Below are positions 60,601 through 64,000 of a stretch of DNA of 64,000 nt, piece after piece. The stretch spans positions 404,637 to 468,636 of the forward strand of contig CH002646.1 of NCBI GenBank assembly GCA_000149265.1. Direction: 5' to 3'. Origin of the DNA: Ciona savignyi. Its lineage: Eukaryota > Chordata > Ascidiacea > Phlebobranchia > Cionidae. Both the position numbers and the translations under genes were made by a program. Every line of letters begins with the position of its first letter. Position 1 is the stretch's first letter. Under the pieces are notes generated by a model. It did not search any database and was not told the DNA's origin. It saw only the letters and a list, made by a program, of their open reading frames with translations.

Positions 60601-61761
60601 NNNNNNNNNNNNNNNNNNNNNNNNNNNNNNNNNNNNNNNNNNNNNNNNNNNNNNNNNNNNNNNNNNNNNNNNNNNNNNNNNNNNNNNNNNNNNNNNNNNN
60701 NNNNNNNNNNNNNNNNNNNNNNNNNNNNNNNNNNNNNNNNNNNNNNNNNNNNNNNNNNNNNNNNNNNNNNNNNNNNNNNNNNNNNNNNNNNNNNNNNNNN
60801 NNNNNNNNNNNNNNNNNNNNNNNNNNNNNNNNNNNNNNNNNNNNNNNNNNNNNNNNNNNNNNNNNNNNNNNNNNNNNNNNNNNNNNNNNNNNNNNNNNNN
60901 NNNNNNNNNNNNNNNNNNNNNNNNNNNNNNNNNNNNNNNNNNNNNNNNNNNNNNNNNNNNNNNNNNNNNNNNNNNNNNNNNNNNNNNNNNNNNNNNNNNN
61001 NNNNNNNNNNNNNNNNNNNNNNNNNNNNNNNNNNNNNNNNNNNNNNNNNNNNNNNNNNNNNNNNNNNNNNNNNNNNNNNNNNNNNNNNNNNNNNNNNNNN
61101 NNNNNNNNNNNNNNNNNNNNNNNNNNNNNNNNNNNNNNNNNNNNNNNNNNNNNNNNNNNNNNNNNNNNNNNNNNNNNNNNNNNNNNNNNNNNNNNNNNNN
61201 NNNNNCCGATTAGCTTGGTGGCTTAGTGTGTCACCTAACAGTCAAAGGGTTGCTTGTTCGAAACTCGTCACTAGTTATGTGGCACACTATTGCCCATGTG
61301 TTGAAGCAAGGTGATTCGACTATTGCCCGTGTTTTGACGCCCCTTGCGTTTTCCCATTCACAGGAATAAAGATGAATATATCCTATCCATATCCATACTT
61401 CTAATACAGGAATCACAGAATTAGAATCATTTATTTGTTTGGTCAAAAATATGCGCAACTACAATGGATTAGAATACAATAATTTGATTTTATATAAATA
61501 TTTAAGACCAGGAGGCAACTACAGGCTAACATAGGCCAGGTGATGATAATAATTAGTAAACTCCAACAACATTCAAGGCAACATTAAAACTCACGCATAA
61601 CTTCTTTAAACCAAACTTCTGCCACATCTTTCTTGTCACCTTGCTTGATATCAATCACTGCATTTGCATCACCAAGTAATTTGTTTAAGAACAACTTAAA
61701 CTTGAAGGTGCTATACCCATTCGGCAAACCACTTAAGTAGACTTTTATGCCAGACATTTTC
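28886..61761 (-). CDS. PARP14-like macro-domain mono-ADP-ribosyltransferase (37 exons seen)
   Basis: PARP14-type proteins attach single ADP-ribose units to target proteins, bind ADP-ribose through macro domains, and act in vertebrate interferon and STAT signalling. Read from the minus strand, 37 exons give roughly 1,900 codons, compared with about 1,800 in human PARP14. Domain order is RRM, linker, three RRMs, a KH-like run, three macro domains, WWE and ART. Every junction from exon 4 to 30 and from 31 to 37 preserves codon phase and uses GT-AG. At least one exon is lost in each assembly gap (60275-61205 and 36227-36326), and exons 2-3 are less certain. The start ATG is at 61755-61757, four bases into an exon with an acceptor upstream, so a non-coding first exon is expected. 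The stop is TAA at 28886-28888. No internal stop was found, so it appears to be a functional gene. It could equally be named a PARP14/15-like paralog. Confidence 0.9.
29375..29664 (-). mobile_element. SINE, full length
   Basis: Near-consensus. It lies in the last PARP14-like intron. Confidence 0.9.
30639..31223. repeat. 24-bp minisatellite beside exon 35
   Basis: About 24 copies of a 24-bp unit (plus strand CAGAACACCATTTTAGTTTAAC with variants). On the transcribed strand each unit reads GGTGTTCTGCAGTTAAAC, that is, a 3' splice site with TTCTGCAG. The real exon 35 acceptor (GGTGTTCTACAG) is the last such unit. Confidence 0.95.
31474..31765 (+). mobile_element. SINE, full length
   Basis: Head GGTCCGGCCAGTTAGTCTGG, intact core, single-unit tail. 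PARP14-like intron, antisense to the gene. Confidence 0.87.
31775..31904 (+). mobile_element. SINE fragment, old
   Basis: Head and core only (AGCTTGGTGCTTTAACTTTC ... TGTGCAAGGCACTTA). It is cut on the right by a mariner-like MITE. Confidence 0.6.
31905..32420. mobile_element. Tc1/mariner (pogo/Tigger-like) MITE
   Basis: The element is 516 bp. Its ends are CAGTGGAACCCCGCT and, as reverse complement, CAGTTGAACCCCGCT, each flanked by TA. Internal inverted segments repeat GGTCGCGTTA-type motifs. This end sequence and TA target are typical of Tigger-like elements. No transposase was seen. Confidence 0.82.
32543..33106 (-). CDS. PARP14-like exons 33-34 (WWE domain)
   Basis: Exons are 32926-33106 and 32543-32687. 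Exon 33 ends a helical stretch (EAWSILHEFQKAITCAES) and begins WWE with VMWSYGDTGKPVDFHVSDN and LRLEEAY. Exon 34 supplies SVSFRIQGGKQMCDVNFFKM and then TVRNTGQTLKLNRN, the conserved second half. WWE domains bind iso-ADP-ribose or support PARP contacts. The first conserved W is present. Confidence 0.88.
32745..32880. repeat. 76-bp satellite relic (partial copies)
   Basis: Sequence such as CACCTGTTCATTTGTGCCAGA and ACACAAATCAACCTTGAAAA matches the 76-bp unit found in four other introns of the same gene. Confidence 0.65.
33482..33668 (+). mobile_element. SINE with internal deletion
   Basis: B-box region, core and full 3' end present; the segment between core and TGTAATAGCTC is lost. Intact TATCC tail. 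Confidence 0.8.
33673..34544 (-). CDS. PARP14-like exons 31-32 (linker after macro 3)
   Basis: Exons are 34447-34544 and 33673-33824. Exon 31 enters in phase 1 (TA|TTC) and contains SDQVTVFICSNQQHNIDKAW across the join. Exon 32 continues KSITDHVRSMTTKKTIDDDI and a predicted coiled helix (LEEQEIMDLQRKFQVKIEKM). This is the connector seen in PARP14 before WWE. Confidence 0.83.
33855..34110 (+). mobile_element. SINE, very degraded
   Basis: Core GACCTTGGGCAAGGTGCTTA recognisable, followed by a small internal duplication (GTAGGTTCTACTACAACTGA twice). Confidence 0.5.
34777..35306. mobile_element. hAT-like MITE
   Basis: The element is 530 bp. Its ends are CAGTGGTTCCCATG and, as reverse complement, CAGTGGTTCCAAACC. 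The flanks ATCTATAG (34769-34776) and ATCTGTAG (35307-35314) form an 8-bp target duplication with one mismatch, as expected for hAT. It lies in a PARP14-like intron. Confidence 0.82.
35315..35580 (-). mobile_element. SINE
   Basis: It starts directly after the hAT target duplication. Core and head are slightly degraded. Confidence 0.82.
35830..36020 (-). mobile_element. SINE, old, internally deleted
   Basis: GGATATTCATG end joined directly to the CGTTTCTTCAATTTAG region; degraded head. Confidence 0.6.
36227..36326. other. assembly gap, 100 N
   Basis: Exactly 100 N, typical of a gap of unknown size. It removes the end of macro domain 3. Confidence 1.
36327..38593 (-). CDS. PARP14-like exons 28-30 (macro domain 3, truncated by gap)
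   Basis: Exons are 38449-38593, 37865-38098 and 36327-36393, the last running into the 100-N gap. Motifs: TVNVKQGDISAENSDAIIIP, VGQALLAKCGPALQ, LFKYIFCIVSG and RTLSIPAIGGNVGMQSADIA. The C-terminal helix and last strand of the domain are missing because of the gap at 36227-36326, which is probably a fixed-size placeholder. Confidence 0.88.
36555..36785 (-). mobile_element. SINE lacking its head
   Basis: 3' end and body to GACAAGCTAGCG; the tRNA head is replaced by other sequence. Confidence 0.8.
37388..37690 (-). mobile_element. SINE, full length
   Basis: Near-consensus with four tail units. Intron between exons 29 and 30. Confidence 0.92.
38115..38405 (-). mobile_element. SINE, older full-length copy
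   Basis: Complete but with about 15 percent visible differences. Intron between exons 28 and 29. Confidence 0.8.
38660..39030. repeat. 76-bp satellite, about 4 diverged copies
   Basis: GGACAGGTGGTG recurs with 76-base spacing (for example at about 38769, 38845 and 38921). Same family as 48480-49190. Confidence 0.8.
39076..41009 (-). CDS. PARP14-like exons 25-27 (macro domain 2)
   Basis: Exons are 40938-41009, 40179-40280 and 39076-39426, all in phase 0. Motifs: MVNFVQGNLANQT, VDVIVTSTSPQDFVNGTGSA, SYYSKSTHSLSKKH, and SIAFPTLGTGGFKYPG, a textbook phosphate-binding loop, ending TIVLYPGNPINW. It is probably an ADP-ribose reader: the NAAN-type loop is replaced by TSTS, as in vertebrate PARP14 macro 2, which argues against hydrolase activity. 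Confidence 0.9.
39813..40101 (-). mobile_element. SINE, full length
   Basis: Near-consensus. Intron between exons 26 and 27. Confidence 0.92.
40313..40925 (-). mobile_element. SINE with a 43-bp tandem expansion of its tail end
   Basis: The SINE body is 40655-40925. To its left lie about eight near-perfect 43-bp units (40313-40660). Each contains TATTTATGTTTATCCCCGT, the SINE 3' terminus, plus the spacer ATAATATAAGATATAAATA. The array has grown from the SINE end. Confidence 0.88.
41482..43468 (-). CDS. PARP14-like exons 21-24 (macro domain 1)
   Basis: Exons are 43309-43468, 42778-42907, 41765-41969 and 41482-41604. Motifs in order: VLRGDITMVDCDAIVNASNE (adenine-binding Asp and the NA(A/S)N loop), AGISGSIWKKGG, then LLPGMAMTTGAGNL, KRIIHTVGPTW, LAMPAISCGVFGGEP (phosphate loop 2) and finally VCLVENSNTNVLNGF. 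In mammals PARP14 macro 1 has been reported to remove ADP-ribose; whether this one does is unknown. The third exon is read in frame CLVENSNTNV, not in the ATG-initiated frame that also exists there. A 24-bp minisatellite fills the intron between exons 22 and 23. Confidence 0.9.
42196..42760. repeat. 24-bp minisatellite in the macro 1 intron
   Basis: About 23 copies of TAAAGCCAGGCGTCTTAGCA (20 of the 24 bases) plus short TAATATAGT variants. It is unrelated in sequence to the 24-bp array at 30639. It starts within about 20 bases of the exon 22 donor. Confidence 0.95.
43056..43270 (+). mobile_element. SINE, old copy
   Basis: Head GGCTAATTAGCTTGGTGGG; core TGTCCTTCGGCAAGACACTT; degraded end. Confidence 0.72.
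43515..43740 (-). mobile_element. SINE, old copy without head
   Basis: ATGTTTATCC end, GGTTACCAAAGCTATTGCAG body, TTAGGTGCCTTGGCC core. Confidence 0.65.
43831..49495 (-). CDS. PARP14-like exons 13-20 (KH-like region)
   Basis: Exons are 49278-49495, 48300-48499, 47931-48047, 47169-47316, 46447-46600, 45945-46150, 44277-44538 and 43831-44054. All seven joins keep phase. The region of roughly 500 residues has no cysteine or zinc pattern. It alternates amphipathic helices with short strands, for example YKIIVKKEHLEKVELIRKSF, WKSGCVDITGLEDELYIAQE and SEIIIVGLSNPIPSACKNIR. Vertebrate PARP14 carries a series of KH-like folds at this position, between the RRMs and the macro domains, so I assign it by position and pattern. 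How many KH units it contains cannot be settled by eye. Exon 20 ends with KPSTA just before macro domain 1. Confidence 0.82.
45286..45590 (+). mobile_element. SINE, full length
   Basis: Near-consensus, ending in TATCC/TATTC repeats. Antisense in the intron between exons 18 and 19. Confidence 0.92.
47000..47110 (+). mobile_element. SINE fragment
   Basis: Head and start of core (ACGCATTTCAGTCGTAGGGT ... GTCGATTGTGTCTTTG). Confidence 0.65.
47440..47925. repeat. 76-bp satellite split by a SINE
   Basis: Antisense copies of the 76-bp unit lie on both sides (CACCACCTGTCCATCTGTGC at 47470; CACCACCTGTCTATCTGTGC near 47846) of the SINE at 47498-47797. Confidence 0.8.
47498..47797 (+). mobile_element. 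SINE, full length
   Basis: Near-consensus; inserted into a 76-bp satellite unit. Confidence 0.92.
48150..48238 (+). mobile_element. SINE 3' end fragment
   Basis: GCCCATGTGTTAACCTCC to TATTCTATCC; preceded by an inverted tail piece (TAGGATAGGATAAG). Confidence 0.75.
48480..49190. repeat. 76-bp satellite, about 9 copies
   Basis: Near-perfect tandem repeat; GATGGACAGGTGGTGTGCTT recurs every 76 bases (48637, 48713 and so on). It starts at the exon 14 acceptor and fills the intron toward exon 13. Confidence 0.95.
49505..49805 (+). mobile_element. SINE, very old copy
   Basis: Scattered matches (GTTCGAAACCAGCTGCTAG, AAACATGAATATCCTACCC). Confidence 0.5.
49914..51270 (-). CDS. PARP14-like exons 11-12 (RRM C)
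   Basis: Exons are 51099-51270 and 49914-50075. Exon 11 reads CVRVTNIGKDVKDDTIKLFF, then a basic loop, then HVLVYFADYQ. Exon 12, entered through CACACAAACAG, continues VAERVVAKCEADSPQLSGKT and INVALHYPG, completing the RRM, then a basic linker (GRRNNRARK). An alternative acceptor 50 bases further upstream would not keep phase, which fixes this start. Between the two exons lie a SINE and an about 40-bp tandem array. Confidence 0.87.
50145..50570. repeat. about 40-bp tandem array
   Basis: About ten degenerate copies around GACTCTGGGTTCATGGATCT and CTGGATCACCCTTA. Intron between exons 11 and 12. Confidence 0.88.
50574..50880 (+). mobile_element. SINE, full length
   Basis: Near-consensus with four TATCC units; it follows directly on the about 40-bp array. 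Confidence 0.93.
51690..52260 (-). repeat. old SINE plus tandem duplicates of a derived segment
   Basis: An old SINE (51690-51985) is followed by two copies of an about 120-bp segment (52005-52125 and 52126-52260). They share AACTATAACAGTGTG and TTTCAATTTGGA-GACTCATT and are related to the SINE body. Confidence 0.7.
52356..52795 (-). CDS. PARP14-like exons 9-10 (RRM B)
   Basis: Exons are 52663-52795 and 52356-52432. The RRM begins with FVVS from exon 8. Exon 9 gives TLEMYIEDCCPNKSLPGDVE and KFMVIYDNGE; exon 10 gives DIRAIMKGIEQKKLEDCVLK and VRYKLS. The joining codon is split G|AT. The pattern (helix 1, DVE strand, V-I-Y strand, helix 2, final strand) matches the RRMs of vertebrate PARP14. 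The donors GTAAGG and GTAATA are acceptable. Confidence 0.87.
52835..52965 (+). mobile_element. SINE fragment
   Basis: Core through CACACTGTAATAGCTCC; overlaps sequence immediately upstream of exon 9. Confidence 0.75.
53570..55207 (-). CDS. PARP14-like exons 6-8 (linker and RRM A)
   Basis: Exons are 55015-55207, 54455-54603 and 53570-53676. Exon 6 is a charged linker (RREPRRKNKFPEQSEQ) ending TWEDLLAAEAGLCNYAN. Exon 7 opens an RRM: CVLVQNVPESASNQSL is strand 1 plus the first helix turn, LQLFFENERRSSGGEVYML follows, then VLVVFVDAQ. Exon 8 completes it (ARKVGEKDDLCFEG) and begins the next domain with FKDRFVVS. Phases 2/2, 1/1 and 0 agree at each join. RRMs of the PARP10/14 group are thought to bind nucleic acid or protein partners. 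Confidence 0.85.
53820..54050 (+). mobile_element. SINE, old copy
   Basis: Head TTAAGCTCGGTGGGTTAGTG, core intact, degraded end. Confidence 0.72.
54655..54900 (+). mobile_element. SINE, old copy
   Basis: Head TAGCTTGGTGGATTAGTGC; core TATCCTTTGGCAAGGCAGTT; partial end. Confidence 0.7.
56275..56480. repeat. about 55-bp tandem repeat, 4 copies
   Basis: AATAATAGTTAAACACAAGT and GCAGCAATATTCCATGC alternate four times; a lone related piece lies at 57310-57345. Confidence 0.85.
56492..59740 (-). CDS. PARP14-like exons 2-5 (N-terminal linker)
   Basis: Exons are 59663-59740 (SRPLVLLEHRVKITLPGG), 58241-58320 (KRCGNKFEFDVIDLERLN), 57415-57451 (a 37-base microexon, KSAMEALKPWIL) and 56492-56617 (RELLQKIDHVRTNFNAPQ). 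The junctions 57415/56617 and 56492/55207 keep phase. Exon 58241-58320 leaves in phase 2 while the microexon enters in phase 0, so either one small exon was missed or the 58241 boundary is wrong. The content looks like the end of an RRM followed by a polar linker rich in N, Q and R. Confidence 0.55.
57530..57815. repeat. 76-bp satellite, about 4 antisense copies
   Basis: CACCACCTGTCCATCTGTGC at 57561 and 57637, then later variants; same family as 48480-49190 in opposite orientation. Confidence 0.92.
57816..58190. repeat. AT-rich tandem duplication
   Basis: Three to four copies of a segment with AAAATATCAACACTGAAACA and GGGTGGTAAATAA. Confidence 0.85.
58395..58592 (+). mobile_element. SINE lacking its head
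   Basis: From CCTGGACCCAGCGGGATTAA to the TATTCTATCC tail. Confidence 0.85.
59150..59340 (-). mobile_element. SINE, old copy
   Basis: Body and head similarity (CTATTGCAGTGTGTTGGATA; head end CTCAGCTATTTAGCTG). Confidence 0.6.
59905..60185 (+). mobile_element. SINE, older subfamily
   Basis: Head CTTGGTGGGTTAGTGCGTCG; complete body; short tail. Confidence 0.82.
60275..61205. other. assembly gap, 931 N
   Basis: It removes at least one PARP14-like exon: exon 1 leaves in phase 1 and the next visible exon enters in phase 0. Confidence 1.
61206..61395 (+). mobile_element. SINE, internally deleted
   Basis: Head CCGATTAGCTTGGTGGCTTA and 3' end present, core missing; truncated on the left by the gap. 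Confidence 0.75.
61595..61761 (-). CDS. PARP14-like exon 1 (start codon, N-terminal RRM)
   Basis: The acceptor TTTACTTTTAG precedes GAAAATG. The frame starts MSGIKVYLSGLPNGYSTF, a typical RRM first strand and helix, and ends ...EVWFKEVM plus one base before GTGAGT. Exit phase is 1. The next exon found (59663-59740) enters in phase 0, so the rest of this RRM must lie in the 60275-61205 gap. Confidence 0.85.
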
Positions 61762-61883
61762 CTAAAAGTAAAAATTAACATAATCTTTGATGAATCATCA
61801 AATGTGCTTGCTGAATCATTCTTATGCACATAGTCCAGTTGTCAGGGCTGTTGTGGAGTGTCATTTAATTTACAAAATAAATT

Positions 61884-62182
61884 AGGATAGGATAGGGTAG
61901 GATATTCATCTTTATCCCCGTGATGAAAAAACGAAGGGGGTTAACACACGGGCAATCGTCAGATCACCTCGCGCCAATCCTCGGGTTACCGGAGCTATTA
62001 CAGTGTGTTGTATATGATTGACACGTTCCTTCAATTTGGTAGAACCCAGTAATCCGCTGGGCTCAGGCAATGTCCGTAAAGTGCCTTGCCCAAGGACACA
62101 ACCGACTAGCTAGCGACCAGTTTCGCACTTGCAACCTTTCGATTGAAAGGCGACGCACTTAACCGTTAGACCAACCGGCCGG
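61884..62182 (-). mobile_element. SINE, full length
   Basis: Near-consensus, immediately upstream of exon 1 of the PARP14-like gene. Confidence 0.92.
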
Positions 62183-62880
62183 AATTAATCAATCAATTTT
62201 ATTTTTTTGGTTTCGTTTTCTGCATTTACCACCAACAATTGATAAAAAAACATCAAATAGTTATCAGGACAAAGCAATAACTTGATATCAAAACTAAAAT
62301 GAGTGGCAAGACACTTTAGTAAAACAGAAAGGCACCCAAAAAACCTGAAGTTATCTAGTTTGGTGCCTCCCTAACAAATAACAAAAATAACCAGTCACAA
62401 AAATTGATAATTTTTGGCAAAAATATGTTAACACCAATAGATATTAAAACACCTTAGTTAAAGTTGTCAAGAATATTTTAAGACCAAGGATGACATGGCT
62501 GCAAAATCAATGTCTTTAAACTATCAGAGTAGATATTTTGTAGCCTGTGCAATATTTCACCATATCAATATGCAATAATTGACAAAGTAACGGTCAATGT
62601 ACAAACTAAAGGGTTATTTGTATGTTGCAAATTGACACTTAAGTGTCTTAGGTTGCCTGTACGTATACCACCAAAGAATAAAGCACTTTAAACTGGCTCT
62701 GTATAGTCTATATGCCAATACCCATTTCCTATCCAAGCTTGTTGAAAAATGACGCTATCTCTTTGGTAGAATTAGCCTCAATAATGTCTTAAACAACCCA
62801 CAGGCATAGACTAAGCATTCGTATCACTGTTTGACATTCTAAACTGTGTTTGGCTTAGTTCCTCTTTTTCATTACATAGC

Positions 62881-62950
62881 GAAACGAAAGCACAGTTTCT
62901 CGGGTGGGGAATCCCTGTAATTTTCACCACCGTGACGTCATTTTCACGTG
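62881..62950. promoter_or_regulatory. kappaB / CRE / E-box cluster, candidate promoter
   Basis: Within 70 bases lie GAAACGAAAG (62881, IRF-like but one base short of the consensus spacing), a perfect kappaB palindrome GGGGAATCCC (62906-62915), a perfect CRE TGACGTCA (62933-62940) and the E-box CACGTG (62945-62950). The cluster is about 1.15 kb upstream of the first coding exon of the PARP14-like gene and is more GC-rich than its surroundings. That it drives this gene is inference. Confidence 0.45.
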
Positions 62951-63164
62951 ACCACGGTCTGTAGAAGTTGTTGATATCGGAGTCATAACAACCAAAATAT
63001 CGGACTGAATGCGTGATATTTTGATTTGTTGATTTTTAATTTATATAAAGCTAATACTACTATTTTTGCAGGGCTTTTAAAGCCGAAATGGGCTTTAGAT
63101 TTGTTTTTAATTTACTTTTAAAACACTTACCGTTACGAATCCCATAAATTGTAGGTTATTTTAG

Positions 63165-63268
63165 TAATACCCGACGATGGGCGCGAGGCGATCTGACGAT
63201 TTCCCGTGTGTTAACCCCCTTTGTTTTCCCATTCACGGGGATGAACATGAATATCTTATCCTATTACC
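63165..63268 (+). mobile_element. SINE 3' end fragment
   Basis: From ACCCGACGATGGGCGCGAGG to TATCTTATCC. Confidence 0.85.
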
Positions 63269-64000
63269 TATATGGCTGGTATGATTTTTTACTTACACCA
63301 TTGCGCTATAGGACTCAAAGATGATAATGTGGTTAAATATAATATTAAAGAAAAAGTTAAATATAACCAGTCGCTACAGGTTTATTACCTCAAGGACCCA
63401 TCTCTGCTTGCAGAAACAAACTACATACTCGGTGTACAAAGGCCACCAATGTTTATAGAAACCCTGCTTGCATACACACTTCATATTGCATGCAAAATGT
63501 GCTCTAAAAATAGTGTTGGTTAAAAAAGTAGTTGACACTCCATATTTGTAAATGCGGTTGAAAGTGCAAAACGAGCGAAATAAAAGTAAAAGTTGTATCA
63601 TAACCTAGCCCTAACACTAACACTTAATTTTATATTCTTTATTTTAGTGAACACTGTTCCACCTTTCCTTATTACTTCCCTTAAATTGTTGGGAACCACA
63701 TTATAGTCTAAATATTAACCTATGTTGCCCAAACAACGAGAAAAAAATAGAAGGATATCTTGCAGCTTCTATAACTAACATTTTAATTTAAACAATATAA
63801 AATTTAAAATTTTTATGAACACTTAAAATTATGCACAGTAAACAGAAACTGATTAAGAGTTAAAATTGTTTAACAATTCAGCTAGAAATCTGCCCCATTT
63901 GCATTAAACATATGGGCTGCTAATAAAACTTATAAGCAGAACTAAACTATGAAACCATGCATGACACTGTATAACAATTATTACAACCAAAAAAACCATT

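Larger units (their letters stand above)
62183..64000. other. upstream region of the PARP14-like gene
   Basis: No coding exon recognised. It contains the motif cluster at 62881-62950, a TATA-like TTTATATAAA (minus strand) near 63040 and a SINE fragment. A non-coding first exon of the PARP14-like gene should lie here. Confidence 0.5.

Noticed and set aside
62881..62890. Interferon-response element (ISRE)
   Set aside because: GAAACGAAAG has one base too few between the GAAA motifs for the ISRE/IRF consensus; kept only as a weak note in the cluster.

Overview
This is a eukaryotic, AT-rich window with spliced genes, short-to-medium introns, two assembly gaps (36227-36326 and 60275-61205) and very heavy repeat content. 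The best guess is an ascidian (Ciona-like) genome. The grounds are compact splice-rich genes, expanded innate-immunity families, a tRNA-headed SINE repeated about 40 times, and two 15/16 matches to what I remember as the Ciona trans-spliced leader. The species call is inference. No bacterial features, CRISPR arrays or true rRNA/tRNA genes were seen. LEFT BLOCK (1-14150): a tandem segmental duplication. Its unit is a left flank, a 30-bp minisatellite that stays open as a decapeptide repeat (KVVNFDPGNL), and a right flank. Two arrays are visible (1-1445 and about 4930-6605), and the flanks after each are homologous. The second right flank was hit by an internally deleted LTR retrotransposon with an env-like remnant (6867-9164, TSD ACAC). 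The second left flank was hit by a Harbinger-like DNA transposon (12129-14120, TSD TAA). The sister copies keep both empty sites, so both insertions can be bounded to the base. MIDDLE (14150-23200, + strand): a decayed NLR-type (NACHT plus leucine-rich repeat) immune receptor gene. Five exons join in phase, but two in-frame TGA codons interrupt them, and a piggyBac-like foldback MITE sits at the first visible exon. MOBILE ELEMENT (24164-28632): an element with about 1-kb compound terminal inverted repeats built of about 145-bp subunits. It encodes a three-exon, frameshifted protein of an uncharacterised metazoan family with a nuclease-like acidic motif; a hAT-type MITE is nested in its left arm. 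RIGHT HALF (28886-61761, - strand): one large PARP14-like gene. I could read 37 exons, and consecutive exons join in codon phase from exon 4 to 30 and from exon 31 to 37. Domain order is RRM, a poorly resolved N-terminal stretch, three RRMs, a run of KH-like segments, three macro domains, WWE and an ADP-ribosyltransferase domain. Each assembly gap removes part of it. Its introns hold five kinds of minisatellite: 24-bp (two unrelated), 43-bp, 76-bp dispersed over several introns, and about 40-bp. One 24-bp array repeats the 3' splice site of the exon beside it about 24 times. About 1.1 kb upstream lies a tight cluster of perfect kappaB, CRE and E-box motifs (62906-62950), a candidate immune-responsive promoter. 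Both recognisable cellular genes, the NLR remnant and the PARP14-like gene, belong to families with innate-immune roles.
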